Shown: positions 44,095-53,527, numbered from the stretch's first letter. The stretch is DNA of 64,000 nucleotides from Verrucomicrobiota bacterium (GCA_023450935.1 JAEXGH010000032.1:97410-161409); one strand, 5' to 3'. The notes: generated by a model from the letters alone, not told the origin. Numbers and translations are program-made.

Positions 44095-44727
44095 TTACCC
44101 CAAAATAAACCGCCCAGCCTCTTCGGGCGAACGGAAAATTTTGGCGGAAACTTTTTCAAGCCCCGCAATGTCGGCGCAATTTGCCCACGCCGCCGAAAGT
44201 GCGTCTACCCCGACTTTGCGGCAGTCGAGCACGTCCTGAACGGAATCGCCAACATAGTAGAAATCTTCGGGCTTCATTTTCGTTTCGGAGAAAATTTCGC
44301 GCATGCGCTCGGGCTTCACCGAACCCGATTCCGCGCCCCACTTGAGAATGTCGAAATACTTTCCCATTCCGATTGCCTCGAGAGTTATGCCGAGACTTTC
44401 CCTGCTCTTTCCCGTGACAATGTGCAGCGCAAATCCGCGCGCTTTCAACGACTGCAAAAGCGGCTCTATTCCATCGCAGGGCAAAAGCCCGTCGCGCTTT
44501 ATTATGCGCTTTGTGGCGTCGAGATACGCCCGAAAAACCTCTTCGGCATGTTCCGGAACTACGCGTTTGAAAACACCCAGCTCCTGCGGTCCGAAATTCG
44601 CGCAGATTGTTTCGCGCGAAGGGCGCGCAAGTCCGAGAGAATCGAACGCCGAATTTATGGCCTCGAACACCACGGGGAATGTGTCCGACAACGTTCCGTC
44701 GAAATCAAATATCACTGCTTTTTTCAT
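44095..44727 (-). CDS. HAD-superfamily hydrolase (phosphoglycolate phosphatase/PpaX-like)
   Basis: 210 residues from the ATG at 44727 (adjacent ATG at 44730 is equally possible). VIFDFDGTLSDTFP, LHIVTGKSR, Lys in SGSVKPERM and YYVGDSVQDVLDCRKVGVDAL supply motifs I-IV; a helical cap lies between the first two. A second HAD protein of this type is encoded at 31.8 kb. Substrate unknown; small phosphate esters or pyrophosphate are typical. Confidence 0.83.
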   Translation of the reverse strand: MKKAVIFDFDGTLSDTFPVVFEAINSAFDSLGLARPSRETICANFGPQELGVFKRVVPEHAEEVFRAYLDATKRIIKRDGLLPCDGIEPLLQSLKARGFALHIVTGKSRESLGITLEAIGMGKYFDILKWGAESGSVKPERMREIFSETKMKPEDFYYVGDSVQDVLDCRKVGVDALSAAWANCADIAGLEKVSAKIFRSPEEAGRFILG

Positions 44728-44858
44728 CATAAACGATACGGCAGGCATGATTGATTTTTTTGCGCGTTCGGGCAACACAAAAAACACGGAGATTGCACCG
44801 ACGTTCCGCCGCGCCCCAACGCCGCAATTTTCGGCGCGCCGACCGCCAGAAGCGGCAA

Positions 44859-47258
44859 TTAAAAATCGAACGACATTTGCGAACCGTTTTTTTCCGATTT
44901 CGCCGAGCTGCCCTGCGGCCGCTCCTCCGCGCCTGCGCCGTCTTCGCCCATACCCCGCGGAACGTCCGCATTGCCCGCCGAAGCTTTGCGCGCGGCGTCG
45001 GGAACACTGCCATTGACAGGATTGTCGGGCTGCGCGTCCGCATCGGGAACATCGGAAATTTTTGCGTCCGCCGAGCCGCCTCCAGCATCGGAATTTGCGC
45101 CGTCTGATTCGCCGCCCGTTTTCGCACCGCTTGCCGAGCCTGATTCCGCCTCGGCAAGGCGCGCCAAAAATTCGTCCTCCAAAATGATTTTCGTGCCGAG
45201 CGCGGCGGCTTTTTTTGCTTTCGAGCCTTCCGTTTCGCCGTCGCTTATGAGGTAGTCGGTCTGTTTTGTAACCGACGAGCCTATTTTCCCGCCCAAGGCT
45301 TCAATCCTGCGTTTGGCGTCGTTTCTGTCCATCGCTTTGAGCGTGCCCGTCAAAACGAAAAGCCTGCCCGTGAAGAAATTTTCCGACGCAGAAATTTGCG
45401 CCTTAAAATTCAGCCCCGCCGCACGAAGCTGTTCAATCATTTCGCGGTTGTGGGGGTCGTCGAAAAACGCGCGGATTGAAAGCGCACGAACCGACTGCTG
45501 CTGCGCATTGCCGCGCGCAGTAAGCGAGCTTTTGCCCAGCCCCTCTATCGCCATTATTTCCGACAATTCGGCGTTCATCAGCGCGTCGATTGAGCCGAAG
45601 CGCGAAGCCAGTTCCTTTGCATAGCGTTCGCCGATTTCCAAAATTCCCAAGCCAAAAATCAGCCGACCCAAGTCCTGCGATTTAGATTTTTCAATGGATT
45701 CAAGAAGATTTTCCGCGCTTTTGTCCCTGAATTTATCGAGCGAAAGCAGACGCCGCTTTGTGAGCGAATACAAGTCGGCGGGACTTTTTACGCCGAGTCT
45801 GTCAACCAAGTTCGCCACCACCGCGCCGCCGAGTCCCTTTATGTCCATGCAGTCGCGCGAGGCGAAGTGCTCTATGCGCCCCTTGACCTGCGGCGGACAC
45901 GAAAAATTCGGACACCGCGCAAGCATTTTTTCGCCGTAGACTTTCAGCGGCGAACCGCATTCGGGGCAGACGTTCGGGAACGTGAACGGCGCGCCCCTCC
46001 CAGTCCTGTCGGCATCGGCTACCCCCAAGACGGCGGGAATGATTTCGCCCGCCTTTTCTACAATAACGGAGTCGCCAACTCTGATGTCTTTTTGGGCTAT
46101 GTAGTTTGCGTTGTGCAGCGTTGCGCGCGACACCGTTGAACCCGAAACGTAGACGGGTTCAAGCTCCGCCACGGGCGTTACCGCCCCCGTTCTTCCAACC
46201 TGCAATGTTATCGCCAACACCTTTGTTGCGACGCGTTCGGCTCGGTATTTCCACGCAATCGCCCAGCGGGGGGCATGGCTTGTCCAACCTGCGTCGGCGT
46301 GAAGCGAACAGTCGTCGAGCTTCAAAACCGCGCCGTCTGTGTTGAACGGGAAATCGTTTCTGACTTCTTCGAGGGCGCAGATTTTCTCGAACGCCTGCGC
46401 CGTTCCGACAGCGGTTTCGCGCCAGTTTACAGAGGGCAAACCCAGCTTCGCCAAACGTTGCGGCAAATCGGATTGGCGTTTCAATTCGAACCCTTTCGAC
46501 GCGCCGACAGAGTAGAAAACCGCCTCCAGTTTTCGCTGAGAGAGAACTTCGGCATCGAGCAGCTTCAGCGTGCCCGCGGCGAGATTGCGCGGGTTTGCAT
46601 ACGGACGCTTCCGCTCCATTTCGGAGACCTGTTCGGGAGTAAGCGGCGATTTCTGGCGGTTTTCGAGCTTGAGCTTTTCGGCTTCAACGGCGAGCTTCGA
46701 GAGCCTGTCGAATTCGGAACGGGTCATGTAGGCTTCGCCGCGGATTTCAAGAAGCTCGGGAATGCCGCTGCCCGAGAGGGTTTGCGGAATGTTGGAAAAT
46801 ACGGAACGGTTGCGGGTGATGTCGTCTCCGCGTTCGCCGTCGCCGCGCGTAAGCAGGCGCTCGAGACGTCCGTTTTTGTAGATTGCCGAAATTCCCGCGC
46901 CGTCGATTTTAGGCTCTACCGAATAGACGAAATCGCCGTCTATACCCAGTATTTTGTGCAGACGCGCGTCGAATTCGGCAAGCTCGGCGGTGTTGAAAAC
47001 GTTGTCGAGACTCAACATCGGAGAGAGGTGCGCTACCGATTCAAAACCGGCGTTGAGGTCGCTTCCCACGCGGGCAGAGGGCGACGAGTCAGAGGCGAAC
47101 TGGGGATAACGTTCCTCGAGAGTGCGGAGCTCGCGCATGAGTAAATCGAAATCGTCGTCGGAGATGGCGGGGGTGTGTTCGATTCTGTAGAGGTGCTCGT
47201 GGCGCGCAATTTCCCTGCGTAGTTGAATAATTCTGTTTTCAACGTCGTCGATTTGCAT
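44859..47258 (-). CDS. ligA: NAD-dependent DNA ligase with acidic C-terminal tail
   Basis: 799 residues from the ATG at 47258; the usual length is about 670. Domain Ia (LRREIARHEHLYRIEHTPAIS in pieces), nucleotidyltransferase domain with the adenylated Lys117 in SVEPKIDG, OB fold (KAGEIIPAVLGV), four-Cys zinc site (CPECGSPLK, CPNFSC), helix-hairpin-helix repeats and a BRCT domain (FFTGRLFVLTGTLKAM) are all present. The last 90 or so residues are low in complexity, rich in Gly, Asp, Ser, Ala and Glu, and end in QMSFDF, which resembles a beta-clamp-binding peptide. Lies beside tRNA-Glu. Confidence 0.95.
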   Translation of the reverse strand: MQIDDVENRIIQLRREIARHEHLYRIEHTPAISDDDFDLLMRELRTLEERYPQFASDSSPSARVGSDLNAGFESVAHLSPMLSLDNVFNTAELAEFDARLHKILGIDGDFVYSVEPKIDGAGISAIYKNGRLERLLTRGDGERGDDITRNRSVFSNIPQTLSGSGIPELLEIRGEAYMTRSEFDRLSKLAVEAEKLKLENRQKSPLTPEQVSEMERKRPYANPRNLAAGTLKLLDAEVLSQRKLEAVFYSVGASKGFELKRQSDLPQRLAKLGLPSVNWRETAVGTAQAFEKICALEEVRNDFPFNTDGAVLKLDDCSLHADAGWTSHAPRWAIAWKYRAERVATKVLAITLQVGRTGAVTPVAELEPVYVSGSTVSRATLHNANYIAQKDIRVGDSVIVEKAGEIIPAVLGVADADRTGRGAPFTFPNVCPECGSPLKVYGEKMLARCPNFSCPPQVKGRIEHFASRDCMDIKGLGGAVVANLVDRLGVKSPADLYSLTKRRLLSLDKFRDKSAENLLESIEKSKSQDLGRLIFGLGILEIGERYAKELASRFGSIDALMNAELSEIMAIEGLGKSSLTARGNAQQQSVRALSIRAFFDDPHNREMIEQLRAAGLNFKAQISASENFFTGRLFVLTGTLKAMDRNDAKRRIEALGGKIGSSVTKQTDYLISDGETEGSKAKKAAALGTKIILEDEFLARLAEAESGSASGAKTGGESDGANSDAGGGSADAKISDVPDADAQPDNPVNGSVPDAARKASAGNADVPRGMGEDGAGAEERPQGSSAKSEKNGSQMSFDF

Positions 47259-47390
47259 ATGTGGAGAGAGTATTTTGGAGTAAGAAATAGTTGCAAGATA
47301 AAACGATAAAATAAAAATGAAAAAAAGTTGAAAAAAAGCTTGCAATGCGAAGACAGTTCCATACAGTAGTGTTCCATAATTCTTTGGTAT

Positions 47391-47467
47391 GTCCCCATCG
47401 TCTAGCCCGGTTAGGACACAAGATTTTCATTCTTGCGACCAGGGTTCGAATCCCTGTGGGGACGCCA
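47391..47467 (+). tRNA. tRNA-Glu(TTC)
   Basis: GTCCCCA (47391-47397) pairs with TGGGGAC (47457-47463). Anticodon loop ATTTTCATT region gives TTC. T-arm CAGGGTTCGAATCCCTG is standard and CCA (47465-47467) is encoded after the G discriminator. It marks the border between the housekeeping block and the accessory region. Confidence 0.96.
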
Positions 47468-47486
47468 GAGGGTTGTTGAAAAGAAG

Positions 47487-47511
47487 GCGGGTTGAAAGAC
47501 CCGCTTTTTTT
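47487..47511 (+). terminator. rho-independent terminator after tRNA-Glu
   Basis: GCGGGT, loop TGAAAG and ACCCGC followed by seven T, 20 bases after the tRNA. Confidence 0.88.
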
Positions 47512-47818
47512 GTGTCAAAAATCACACTTGGGAATTACTCCGTCAAATTCGCTTGTAGAGAAAATGGTATTTTTTCAAGCATAAAAACGCATATTCAAAA
47601 CACAAACGACGCACGCACCACGCACAAGACAATTCCCCGCAAACCCCGATAAACACTAACAAAAAAGCCTGCAAACTATGATGTTTACAGGCTTTTATTT
47701 TGGTCGAGGTGAGTGGATTCGAGCCATTTAGTATTGATTTTAATTTATTTATTTTCTGCGAGTTAAGCAATTAGATTTCTTCTTATCGCAAAAATATCGC
47801 AAATTTTCAGCTTCAATC
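47512..47818. other. AT-rich gap with a hairpin and a tRNA-3'-end-like stretch
   Basis: No gene is supported. It contains the bidirectional hairpin at 47663-47696 and a stretch at about 47701-47728. On the minus strand that stretch reads GGCTCGAATCC, then a short stem, then CACCTCGACCA, like the T-arm, acceptor and CCA of a tRNA. No complete tRNA can be folded. Confidence 0.4.
47663..47696. terminator. bidirectional terminator-like hairpin
   Basis: AAAAGCCTGCAAAC, loop TATGAT, GTTTACAGGCTTTT: a 14-bp stem with one G-U pair and T tracts on either strand. On the minus strand it lies about 120 bases past the polyvalent protein stop. Confidence 0.75.
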
Positions 47819-50800
47819 TTACCTCATATTTGCCAATTCGCGAAGCCTTACCCGCGCTTTCTTTGAATCCCTTTTCTCTCGGTCTGCGTTGCGTATCCGT
47901 TTGAGTATATCTCTCATATCTCGGGCATTGAAATCACCCTTTTCCACCCTGTCAATAAGAATATCCACATCGGCAAGTAGTTGGTTGCGTTCCGCCAGAA
48001 GTTCGTCATCGGCTCGAATCAGTTCTTCGGTCGATAATGTCCTGTCTGCGCCCAACGCCTTGCGTTTACGCGAGATTTTGCCCAATCGGGTATTTACGGC
48101 TTCAATGAGGTTGTACTGCATATCGGCTGTGTTCCACGCCGATTTTACCGCATTTTTCGCCGTATGCGCCAAATACGGAGCAATCGTTTTCCCGCCGAAG
48201 AGAATCGTGTTGCTTCCCGTGTAGCGGATAAAGTTGCGGATTGCAAATTCGGGGGTCTTGGTGATTGCCTGCGTCATAATGTTTTTTGGAGCTGTCAACA
48301 GCTTCCACATAACATTCACTTTTTGCGCGGCAGTCTCGGTGTCGATTGTCTTTTCCAAGAACTCCAACGCCTGCGCCATTTCCGCGCGGCTTTTGTCGTC
48401 CCAGCCGCCGAACATTTCAATGTCGTGGAGAACGTTTACAACCTCAGCGCGAACGTCTTCAACGTCTTCGCGGATTTTCCCTTTCTCGGCGTCCTGCACA
48501 AAGTTTTCGTCGATGTTTTCAAGCTTTTCGACGGCTTCGCGGCGGACATCTTCGAGAGCCTCCGCGTCCATTTCAACATACCTTGAAATGTTGTAGATTC
48601 TCTGCTGGACAAGCCCCGTCATAGAACGCTTGTCGTCGCGCTGCATTCGCGACGGCTTCTTGCCTCTACGCTTCAAAATCGCGTCAAGCTTCTCAGTCAT
48701 CAACTTCTTCGAATCCCGGACGCCTCGCTTGAAAATGCGCAGGGCTATGTTTTCGGCTCGCAGGGTGAAGTTGTCTATCTTCTGCCCGACGCGCTCGCCG
48801 TCCTTTACGGTAATCACGGCGTGCTTGACGTTTTTAAGCTCCTCAATCTTTTTGCCTATGTCTTCGCGCTCCTTGCCGTAGACAAGTTCTTTCATCGCGT
48901 CGGTGAGCACGTTTACAAGCGTCTTTCGGTATTTTTCGTCAAGCGTCTTCTGGTCGCCGTCGGAATCGCGAACACGCTTTACAACCTCCCTGCGGATTGC
49001 CCCTATTACGTCGCGAATCTTCGACGGCGCAAGCGGCGTTTTCTTGCCCGAAAGTTCTTCGTCGCCTTCAAACGCCCCGCCCGATTCTTCAAGCTCCTCT
49101 TCGGCTTCCTCGCCCGCCGTTTTGCTTTCGTCGGCAGAAACGCGTTCTGGCTCGGCTTCCTGCGCTTTCAAAATGGCGTCAACCAAATCAACGTCAAAGT
49201 CTGCCGTTTCGTAGCCCTTTACTTTGTTGAGCTCTTTGTTTCTGAGGTCTTTGAGATACTGCATTAAACGCTGCTTCGCAAAGCCGTATTCCTCGCCGCC
49301 TTTGCTGAATGCTCGATACGCGTTTTCTACAAATTCGTCCTGCCAATATAAGTTCGATTCCGCCTTGCGTATGGCAATGTCCAAATCTTTTGAAAACTGC
49401 TTCTGCGTGGCTTTCGTCTTCTCGGCAATGCGCTGGGCGCGTTCAACGGCATAGTTCTGCTTCGAGCCGTCGAATTGCTCCGTAGGCAACAACTTTTCAA
49501 CCTTTGCCCGCGTAATCCCGCGTCCGTTGAGAATTTCCCGCGCAAGCACAATCGAAGCCCATATTACGGGATTTTCCGTGCGCTCCTGCCTCAATAAAAA
49601 CCTCAACCGCGAATTTTTTTCTTGATTTTCGGGCGCATTTTCCGATTCTTGAAAATCGGAAGAAGTTGAAAGCGTCTCGGACGTGTTAGAGGAGGCATTC
49701 GCATTGCTCGTCAACTTCTTCCTTTTTTGTATATACATTGTCGAAAGCGCGAGCAACTTTTTGCCGACACGCATTTCCTCGAAGACCAAGACGTTGTTTC
49801 CGCCGATTGATTTTTCAAAACGGATTGTATCCCTTCCGATGTTTGACTTTCCGACATATTCAACATCGTCATAGTCGGATACAATAGTCGGGAATTTCCG
49901 AATATCCTCAATCGTTACGGGAATTTGCCCGCGTTGAAGCTCCTTTTTCGAGCCGTGTTTTTTGAGAATGTGCAGTATCGAATAGTTGTCTATCGAATGC
50001 GAATATCCCTTTAAATTCAACCCCGTCTTTTTTAGAAGAAAATCCGCCTCCTCATCGGACACTTTTCTCAATACTTCTATGTGCTGGTTCTTTTTGTCCG
50101 AAACCGAATCTATGATTTTCTCAACCTTTGCGAAAATGTCAGAAATATCCGTATCGTCTTTCCACCTCATATCTGGGTTGCCAGAATCAAACCTTTTCGA
50201 AAGCGGAATGAGCTGTCCGTTGTCGTCGAACGTGAACGGGTCTTGAAGCTTCACCGCCGCGCCGCCCTCGAAAGACACATAACACTTGCCGTCCTGCCTG
50301 CCGTCGTAGGCTATTCCTTGAAATCCGCATTTCAATAAAAGCTTGGATTTTTCAGCTTCGCTAAAACCGATTTTTCCCAACCAGTCTAAAAGCGATGAAG
50401 TATCGCCAACTTCATAATTGAAGTCTTCCTCTGTCTCATTGCAAATGTTGTCGATTTCCGCTTCCGATTTGCCTTTGTTGTTTTCCTCGATTTTTTCGCG
50501 AACGGCGTCCCAAAAGTCGAGATTTTCCCTAACGGCATACTGAAAGAAATCTACGTCAAAAGAAGTTCTTCCCTCTTCAATGGCTAAACGATTTTCATAC
50601 AAGAGGCGTTCGGGCTTCAAGTTCGTGAACCATTCGAAGAGTTTGCCGTCGGAAATCCTGTATTCGTAGTCCGAAATGGACAACCCGTTTTCTTCCAATA
50701 TGGAAAGAAGTTTATCAATGGCGGATAACGCCTTTTTGTCGTTTGCGATTTGCTGTTTTGCGTTGTCGATTTCCTCCTGCGCCAATTTTTTCCCGAAGTC

Positions 50801-53527
50801 GTTTTCGGTTTTTGCCAAAGCGTTCTCCGAGCTTTTCAAACGCTCTTCCTGTTTTTTGATTCGTTCGTTTACAATCCGCTTGGCATCATCAATACCCAAA
50901 GAATTCAAAGTTCGGACAAGCCCCTCTACGGGGTAGCCGTCGAAATTTTCGCGGGTAATTCCCAATTCTTTAAGAGTCCTGCCGCCTATCGTGCGAAAAT
51001 CCTGCTTCGGCGCATTTTTCTGATACGCCTCGGCAGTTGCCTTGTTCTTCGCCATGTAAAGCCCCATACCGTGAGCCTGCGCACCCTCGCCATTTTTCGC
51101 TTCCGAAGCGTCGGCTTTTGCAACGTTGAACCCGTCCGCCCCCGTGCCGTGGTATACCTTCACGTCATAGCCTTTGCTTTCGGCATAGTCTGCAACCAAC
51201 TTCGCGGCCTCCTCATAGGCTTTCTCCGAGATTTTCCCGCGGGCTAAATCGTGGAATTTCTTATTGACATTTCTTATTTCGTCGATGAACTCTTTAACAG
51301 AATCCGACCTCTGGATTGCCGCACTTGAATTTGGATTTTCCTCTTTCTTCGACAACCCGCTTAGGTCGGATTCTCCGTTTACGTCGATTCCCTCGATTGA
51401 GTAAATTCTGTTGCCCGTCTTTTCGTCGAACTCTTTTACGGTCAACTTTACCGCATAAATTTTCCCGTCCATCAACAAGGGCGCATAGTGCCTGTGCACC
51501 GCCTTTAATTCGGGGCTTCCATTTTTCGGGGGTTCGCTTTCCAAGCGGCGTGAAAGCGTAAACAACCTGTCTATGTTTGCAACTGCAAGAGCATAAAGCC
51601 TGTTGTTGTTCGTCTTGCCGCGAGAGTTGCCGCTGTTGATTTTGTCGAGACAGTTTCTGCTTATTGTAGCCGATACAATTTTGCCTTCCTGTTCTACATA
51701 GCTGTGAATCGGTTTGTTTAACAGATTTTTCCGCACAAAATCGACCGCTTCGTCGATGTCGTAAATCCTTTCCTTAGGCGTTGCGCGTTCGATAATCTTT
51801 CGTTCGGGTGTCCGCTCACTGTGGAAATCGTTCATAAAGTCGTCGATTTCCCTCTGTAAGTCATCTGCGGAAACTTCGCCACTCTTGTAGCGTTCGTAAA
51901 GCTCACGGTGTTTCCTGTCGATTTTTTCGGCGTCGGAATCCTCGCGAATGCTCCATCGAATGTCGGGATTGTCCGAGAACGTGCCCACATTGTCCGTCGC
52001 CGATTTTATCTGATTGGGTTTTAGCGCGACATAAACCCCAGAATCGTTTCCGTAGTTTTCCGAAATATATCCGTCAATTCCGAAAACGTCCGCCGCTGCT
52101 TCGCGGGCGTCGTTGTAAAAATCCTCCGCATTGTAGTCTTCCGCTTTCAGAAAACTGTCGGCACTTAAAACATAGTCTAAAATGCTTTCAATCGTGTTTG
52201 TTTCCTTCGGCAAACCGTCAAGCAAATACGGGTCGATTTCGTTGTAGAAATCCCACCCCTTAGCCTCCATTGCATTTTTCCATTCACCGAGCGCGTTTCT
52301 TATCCGAGCCGCGTTTTCGGCGTCGAAGTTTTCAACGTCAACATCGCCGTCTTCGAGTTCTTCGGTGGAAATCAAAGAGAGTCTGTCATACGCATATTTC
52401 GGATTTCTCAAATTGAGGAAACACGCAACAGGCTCGCCGAATCCGCTTGCAAGCGTTTTGTCCTTTGTGAAATAGAATCCGAACCCCTCCGAAGAATTTT
52501 TTATAAGCGAACTCTTGAAAACCGCCTCTCCCGCTTTTTCGGCAAGCGGTTTCCAATCCGTTCCGTGATAAACCACAAGCGGCTCGCCGTTCTCGTCCAC
52601 AACTTTTGAAACATTTCCCTTGACTTCGCGAAGCTTTTTTACGAAATTATTTACAGAATCCGAGTAATCGGCTGGAATCGAGTTCTCTTTTGAACCACGC
52701 GACTGCCCTCTATACTCGGATTCTTTCGTTATATCGAGCCCCTCAATGGAATACAGTCTGTTTCCGTTGTTGCCGCTAAGCTCTTTGACCGTGATTTTTA
52801 CGGCATACAATCCGTCCATATACAGAGGCGCATAGAACTTCAAATACCGCTTGATATTGGTATTTCCGTCTCTCGGCGGTTCAGTTTCGAGCAGTTCGGA
52901 ATTTCCGAACAACTTTCCAATATTGGCAAAAGCAAGAGCGTGAAGCCTGTTGTTGGCGGTCTTTCCGCGAGCCAACCCGCTATTCATTTTATCGATACCC
53001 TCTCTGCCGAGCGTTGCGCCGTATCCGTCTTTACTGGTAAAACTGCCGCCCTGTAAATTTTTGCGGGCAAACTTATAAGCTTCGTCTATGTCGAAGATTT
53101 CGTTTTCGGGATACGCTTCAGCCAAGCTTTCCCAGTCTCCAAACCACCTCTTGAAATTCGGCGTCCGCACTGCCAGCCACTGTTCTTCGGTGAGTCTGCT
53201 CGGCTTTCCATTCGGGGCACAATGATAGCCTTTCTTCATCGTTCCGTCGGGATTCGTCCACTTGACCTTTACCTCGGCTTTCTGCCTCTGCGCCTCGGCA
53301 ATTCCGGCAGCCGTGGGTTCGCCCGTGTCGCGCCAAGAGACATTCGGCTCTTCGATGAGCGAAGTCGAATACTTCTGATACGCCGCACGAAGCTCGTCTA
53401 TCTTGCTCGGATTTTCCATTTCCACAGCCTCGTTTAGCAAATCCCCCGTGCTGTGTGCCCGAAAAGTAGGACACACAGCAGTTTCATTCTCCGGCGGTAG
53501 TACCGCTACATGAGACAATAGACTCAT
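47819..53527 (-). CDS. large polyvalent phage/mobile-element protein with ADP-ribosyltransferase-like and PBECR-like domains
   Basis: 1902 residues, not a housekeeping protein. Approximate order: RTPNFKRWFGDWE motif (about 120); LPD3-like module (146-261, ending LYSIEGLDI); ADP-ribosyltransferase-like segment (317-524, VVYHGTD, FGFYFTKDK, LKPNQIKSATDNVGTFSD, NPDIRWS); a second LPD3-like module (591-710); a second transferase-like segment (789-1121, VKVYHGTG, GMGLYMAKNK, NPDMRWKDD); a PBECR nuclease-like segment (1146-1267, YSILHILKKHGS, IRKFPTIVSDYDDVEYVG); an acidic linker; and a helical C-terminus with TPEFAIRNFIRYTGSNTIL (LPD38-like). The first 30 residues are read through an insertion-sequence end (53448-53473), so the native N-terminus is lost and the stated start is artificial. 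No other phage genes are next to it. Confidence 0.72.
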   Translation of the reverse strand: MSLLSHVAVLPPENETAVCPTFRAHSTGDLLNEAVEMENPSKIDELRAAYQKYSTSLIEEPNVSWRDTGEPTAAGIAEAQRQKAEVKVKWTNPDGTMKKGYHCAPNGKPSRLTEEQWLAVRTPNFKRWFGDWESLAEAYPENEIFDIDEAYKFARKNLQGGSFTSKDGYGATLGREGIDKMNSGLARGKTANNRLHALAFANIGKLFGNSELLETEPPRDGNTNIKRYLKFYAPLYMDGLYAVKITVKELSGNNGNRLYSIEGLDITKESEYRGQSRGSKENSIPADYSDSVNNFVKKLREVKGNVSKVVDENGEPLVVYHGTDWKPLAEKAGEAVFKSSLIKNSSEGFGFYFTKDKTLASGFGEPVACFLNLRNPKYAYDRLSLISTEELEDGDVDVENFDAENAARIRNALGEWKNAMEAKGWDFYNEIDPYLLDGLPKETNTIESILDYVLSADSFLKAEDYNAEDFYNDAREAAADVFGIDGYISENYGNDSGVYVALKPNQIKSATDNVGTFSDNPDIRWSIREDSDAEKIDRKHRELYERYKSGEVSADDLQREIDDFMNDFHSERTPERKIIERATPKERIYDIDEAVDFVRKNLLNKPIHSYVEQEGKIVSATISRNCLDKINSGNSRGKTNNNRLYALAVANIDRLFTLSRRLESEPPKNGSPELKAVHRHYAPLLMDGKIYAVKLTVKEFDEKTGNRIYSIEGIDVNGESDLSGLSKKEENPNSSAAIQRSDSVKEFIDEIRNVNKKFHDLARGKISEKAYEEAAKLVADYAESKGYDVKVYHGTGADGFNVAKADASEAKNGEGAQAHGMGLYMAKNKATAEAYQKNAPKQDFRTIGGRTLKELGITRENFDGYPVEGLVRTLNSLGIDDAKRIVNERIKKQEERLKSSENALAKTENDFGKKLAQEEIDNAKQQIANDKKALSAIDKLLSILEENGLSISDYEYRISDGKLFEWFTNLKPERLLYENRLAIEEGRTSFDVDFFQYAVRENLDFWDAVREKIEENNKGKSEAEIDNICNETEEDFNYEVGDTSSLLDWLGKIGFSEAEKSKLLLKCGFQGIAYDGRQDGKCYVSFEGGAAVKLQDPFTFDDNGQLIPLSKRFDSGNPDMRWKDDTDISDIFAKVEKIIDSVSDKKNQHIEVLRKVSDEEADFLLKKTGLNLKGYSHSIDNYSILHILKKHGSKKELQRGQIPVTIEDIRKFPTIVSDYDDVEYVGKSNIGRDTIRFEKSIGGNNVLVFEEMRVGKKLLALSTMYIQKRKKLTSNANASSNTSETLSTSSDFQESENAPENQEKNSRLRFLLRQERTENPVIWASIVLAREILNGRGITRAKVEKLLPTEQFDGSKQNYAVERAQRIAEKTKATQKQFSKDLDIAIRKAESNLYWQDEFVENAYRAFSKGGEEYGFAKQRLMQYLKDLRNKELNKVKGYETADFDVDLVDAILKAQEAEPERVSADESKTAGEEAEEELEESGGAFEGDEELSGKKTPLAPSKIRDVIGAIRREVVKRVRDSDGDQKTLDEKYRKTLVNVLTDAMKELVYGKEREDIGKKIEELKNVKHAVITVKDGERVGQKIDNFTLRAENIALRIFKRGVRDSKKLMTEKLDAILKRRGKKPSRMQRDDKRSMTGLVQQRIYNISRYVEMDAEALEDVRREAVEKLENIDENFVQDAEKGKIREDVEDVRAEVVNVLHDIEMFGGWDDKSRAEMAQALEFLEKTIDTETAAQKVNVMWKLLTAPKNIMTQAITKTPEFAIRNFIRYTGSNTILFGGKTIAPYLAHTAKNAVKSAWNTADMQYNLIEAVNTRLGKISRKRKALGADRTLSTEELIRADDELLAERNQLLADVDILIDRVEKGDFNARDMRDILKRIRNADREKRDSKKARVRLRELANMR
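53448..53473. mobile_element. insertion-sequence end scar (26 bp shared with 61323-61348)
   Basis: The 26 bases starting GTGCTGTGTGCCCG and ending AAAAGTAGGACA are identical, in inverted orientation, to the end of the IS3-type remnant at 61323-61348. Here no transposase follows; instead CACACAGCA comes directly after, so that TGCTGTGTG and CACACAGCA form a 9-bp inverted repeat around the site. This looks like an IS reduced to its two tips. Confidence 0.7.

Noticed and set aside
43927..44754. 275-residue plus-strand frame opposite the HAD phosphatase
   Set aside because: Mostly a shadow of the minus-strand HAD gene; the part outside it has no ribosome site or family match.
47391..47467. tRNA-Glu as attachment site of a complete integrated element
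   Set aside because: No second copy of its 3' end and no integrase gene were found in the window, so the claim cannot be supported.
47543..47770. 75-residue minus-strand frame between tRNA-Glu and the polyvalent protein
   Set aside because: It spans a bidirectional terminator hairpin and has no coding signature.
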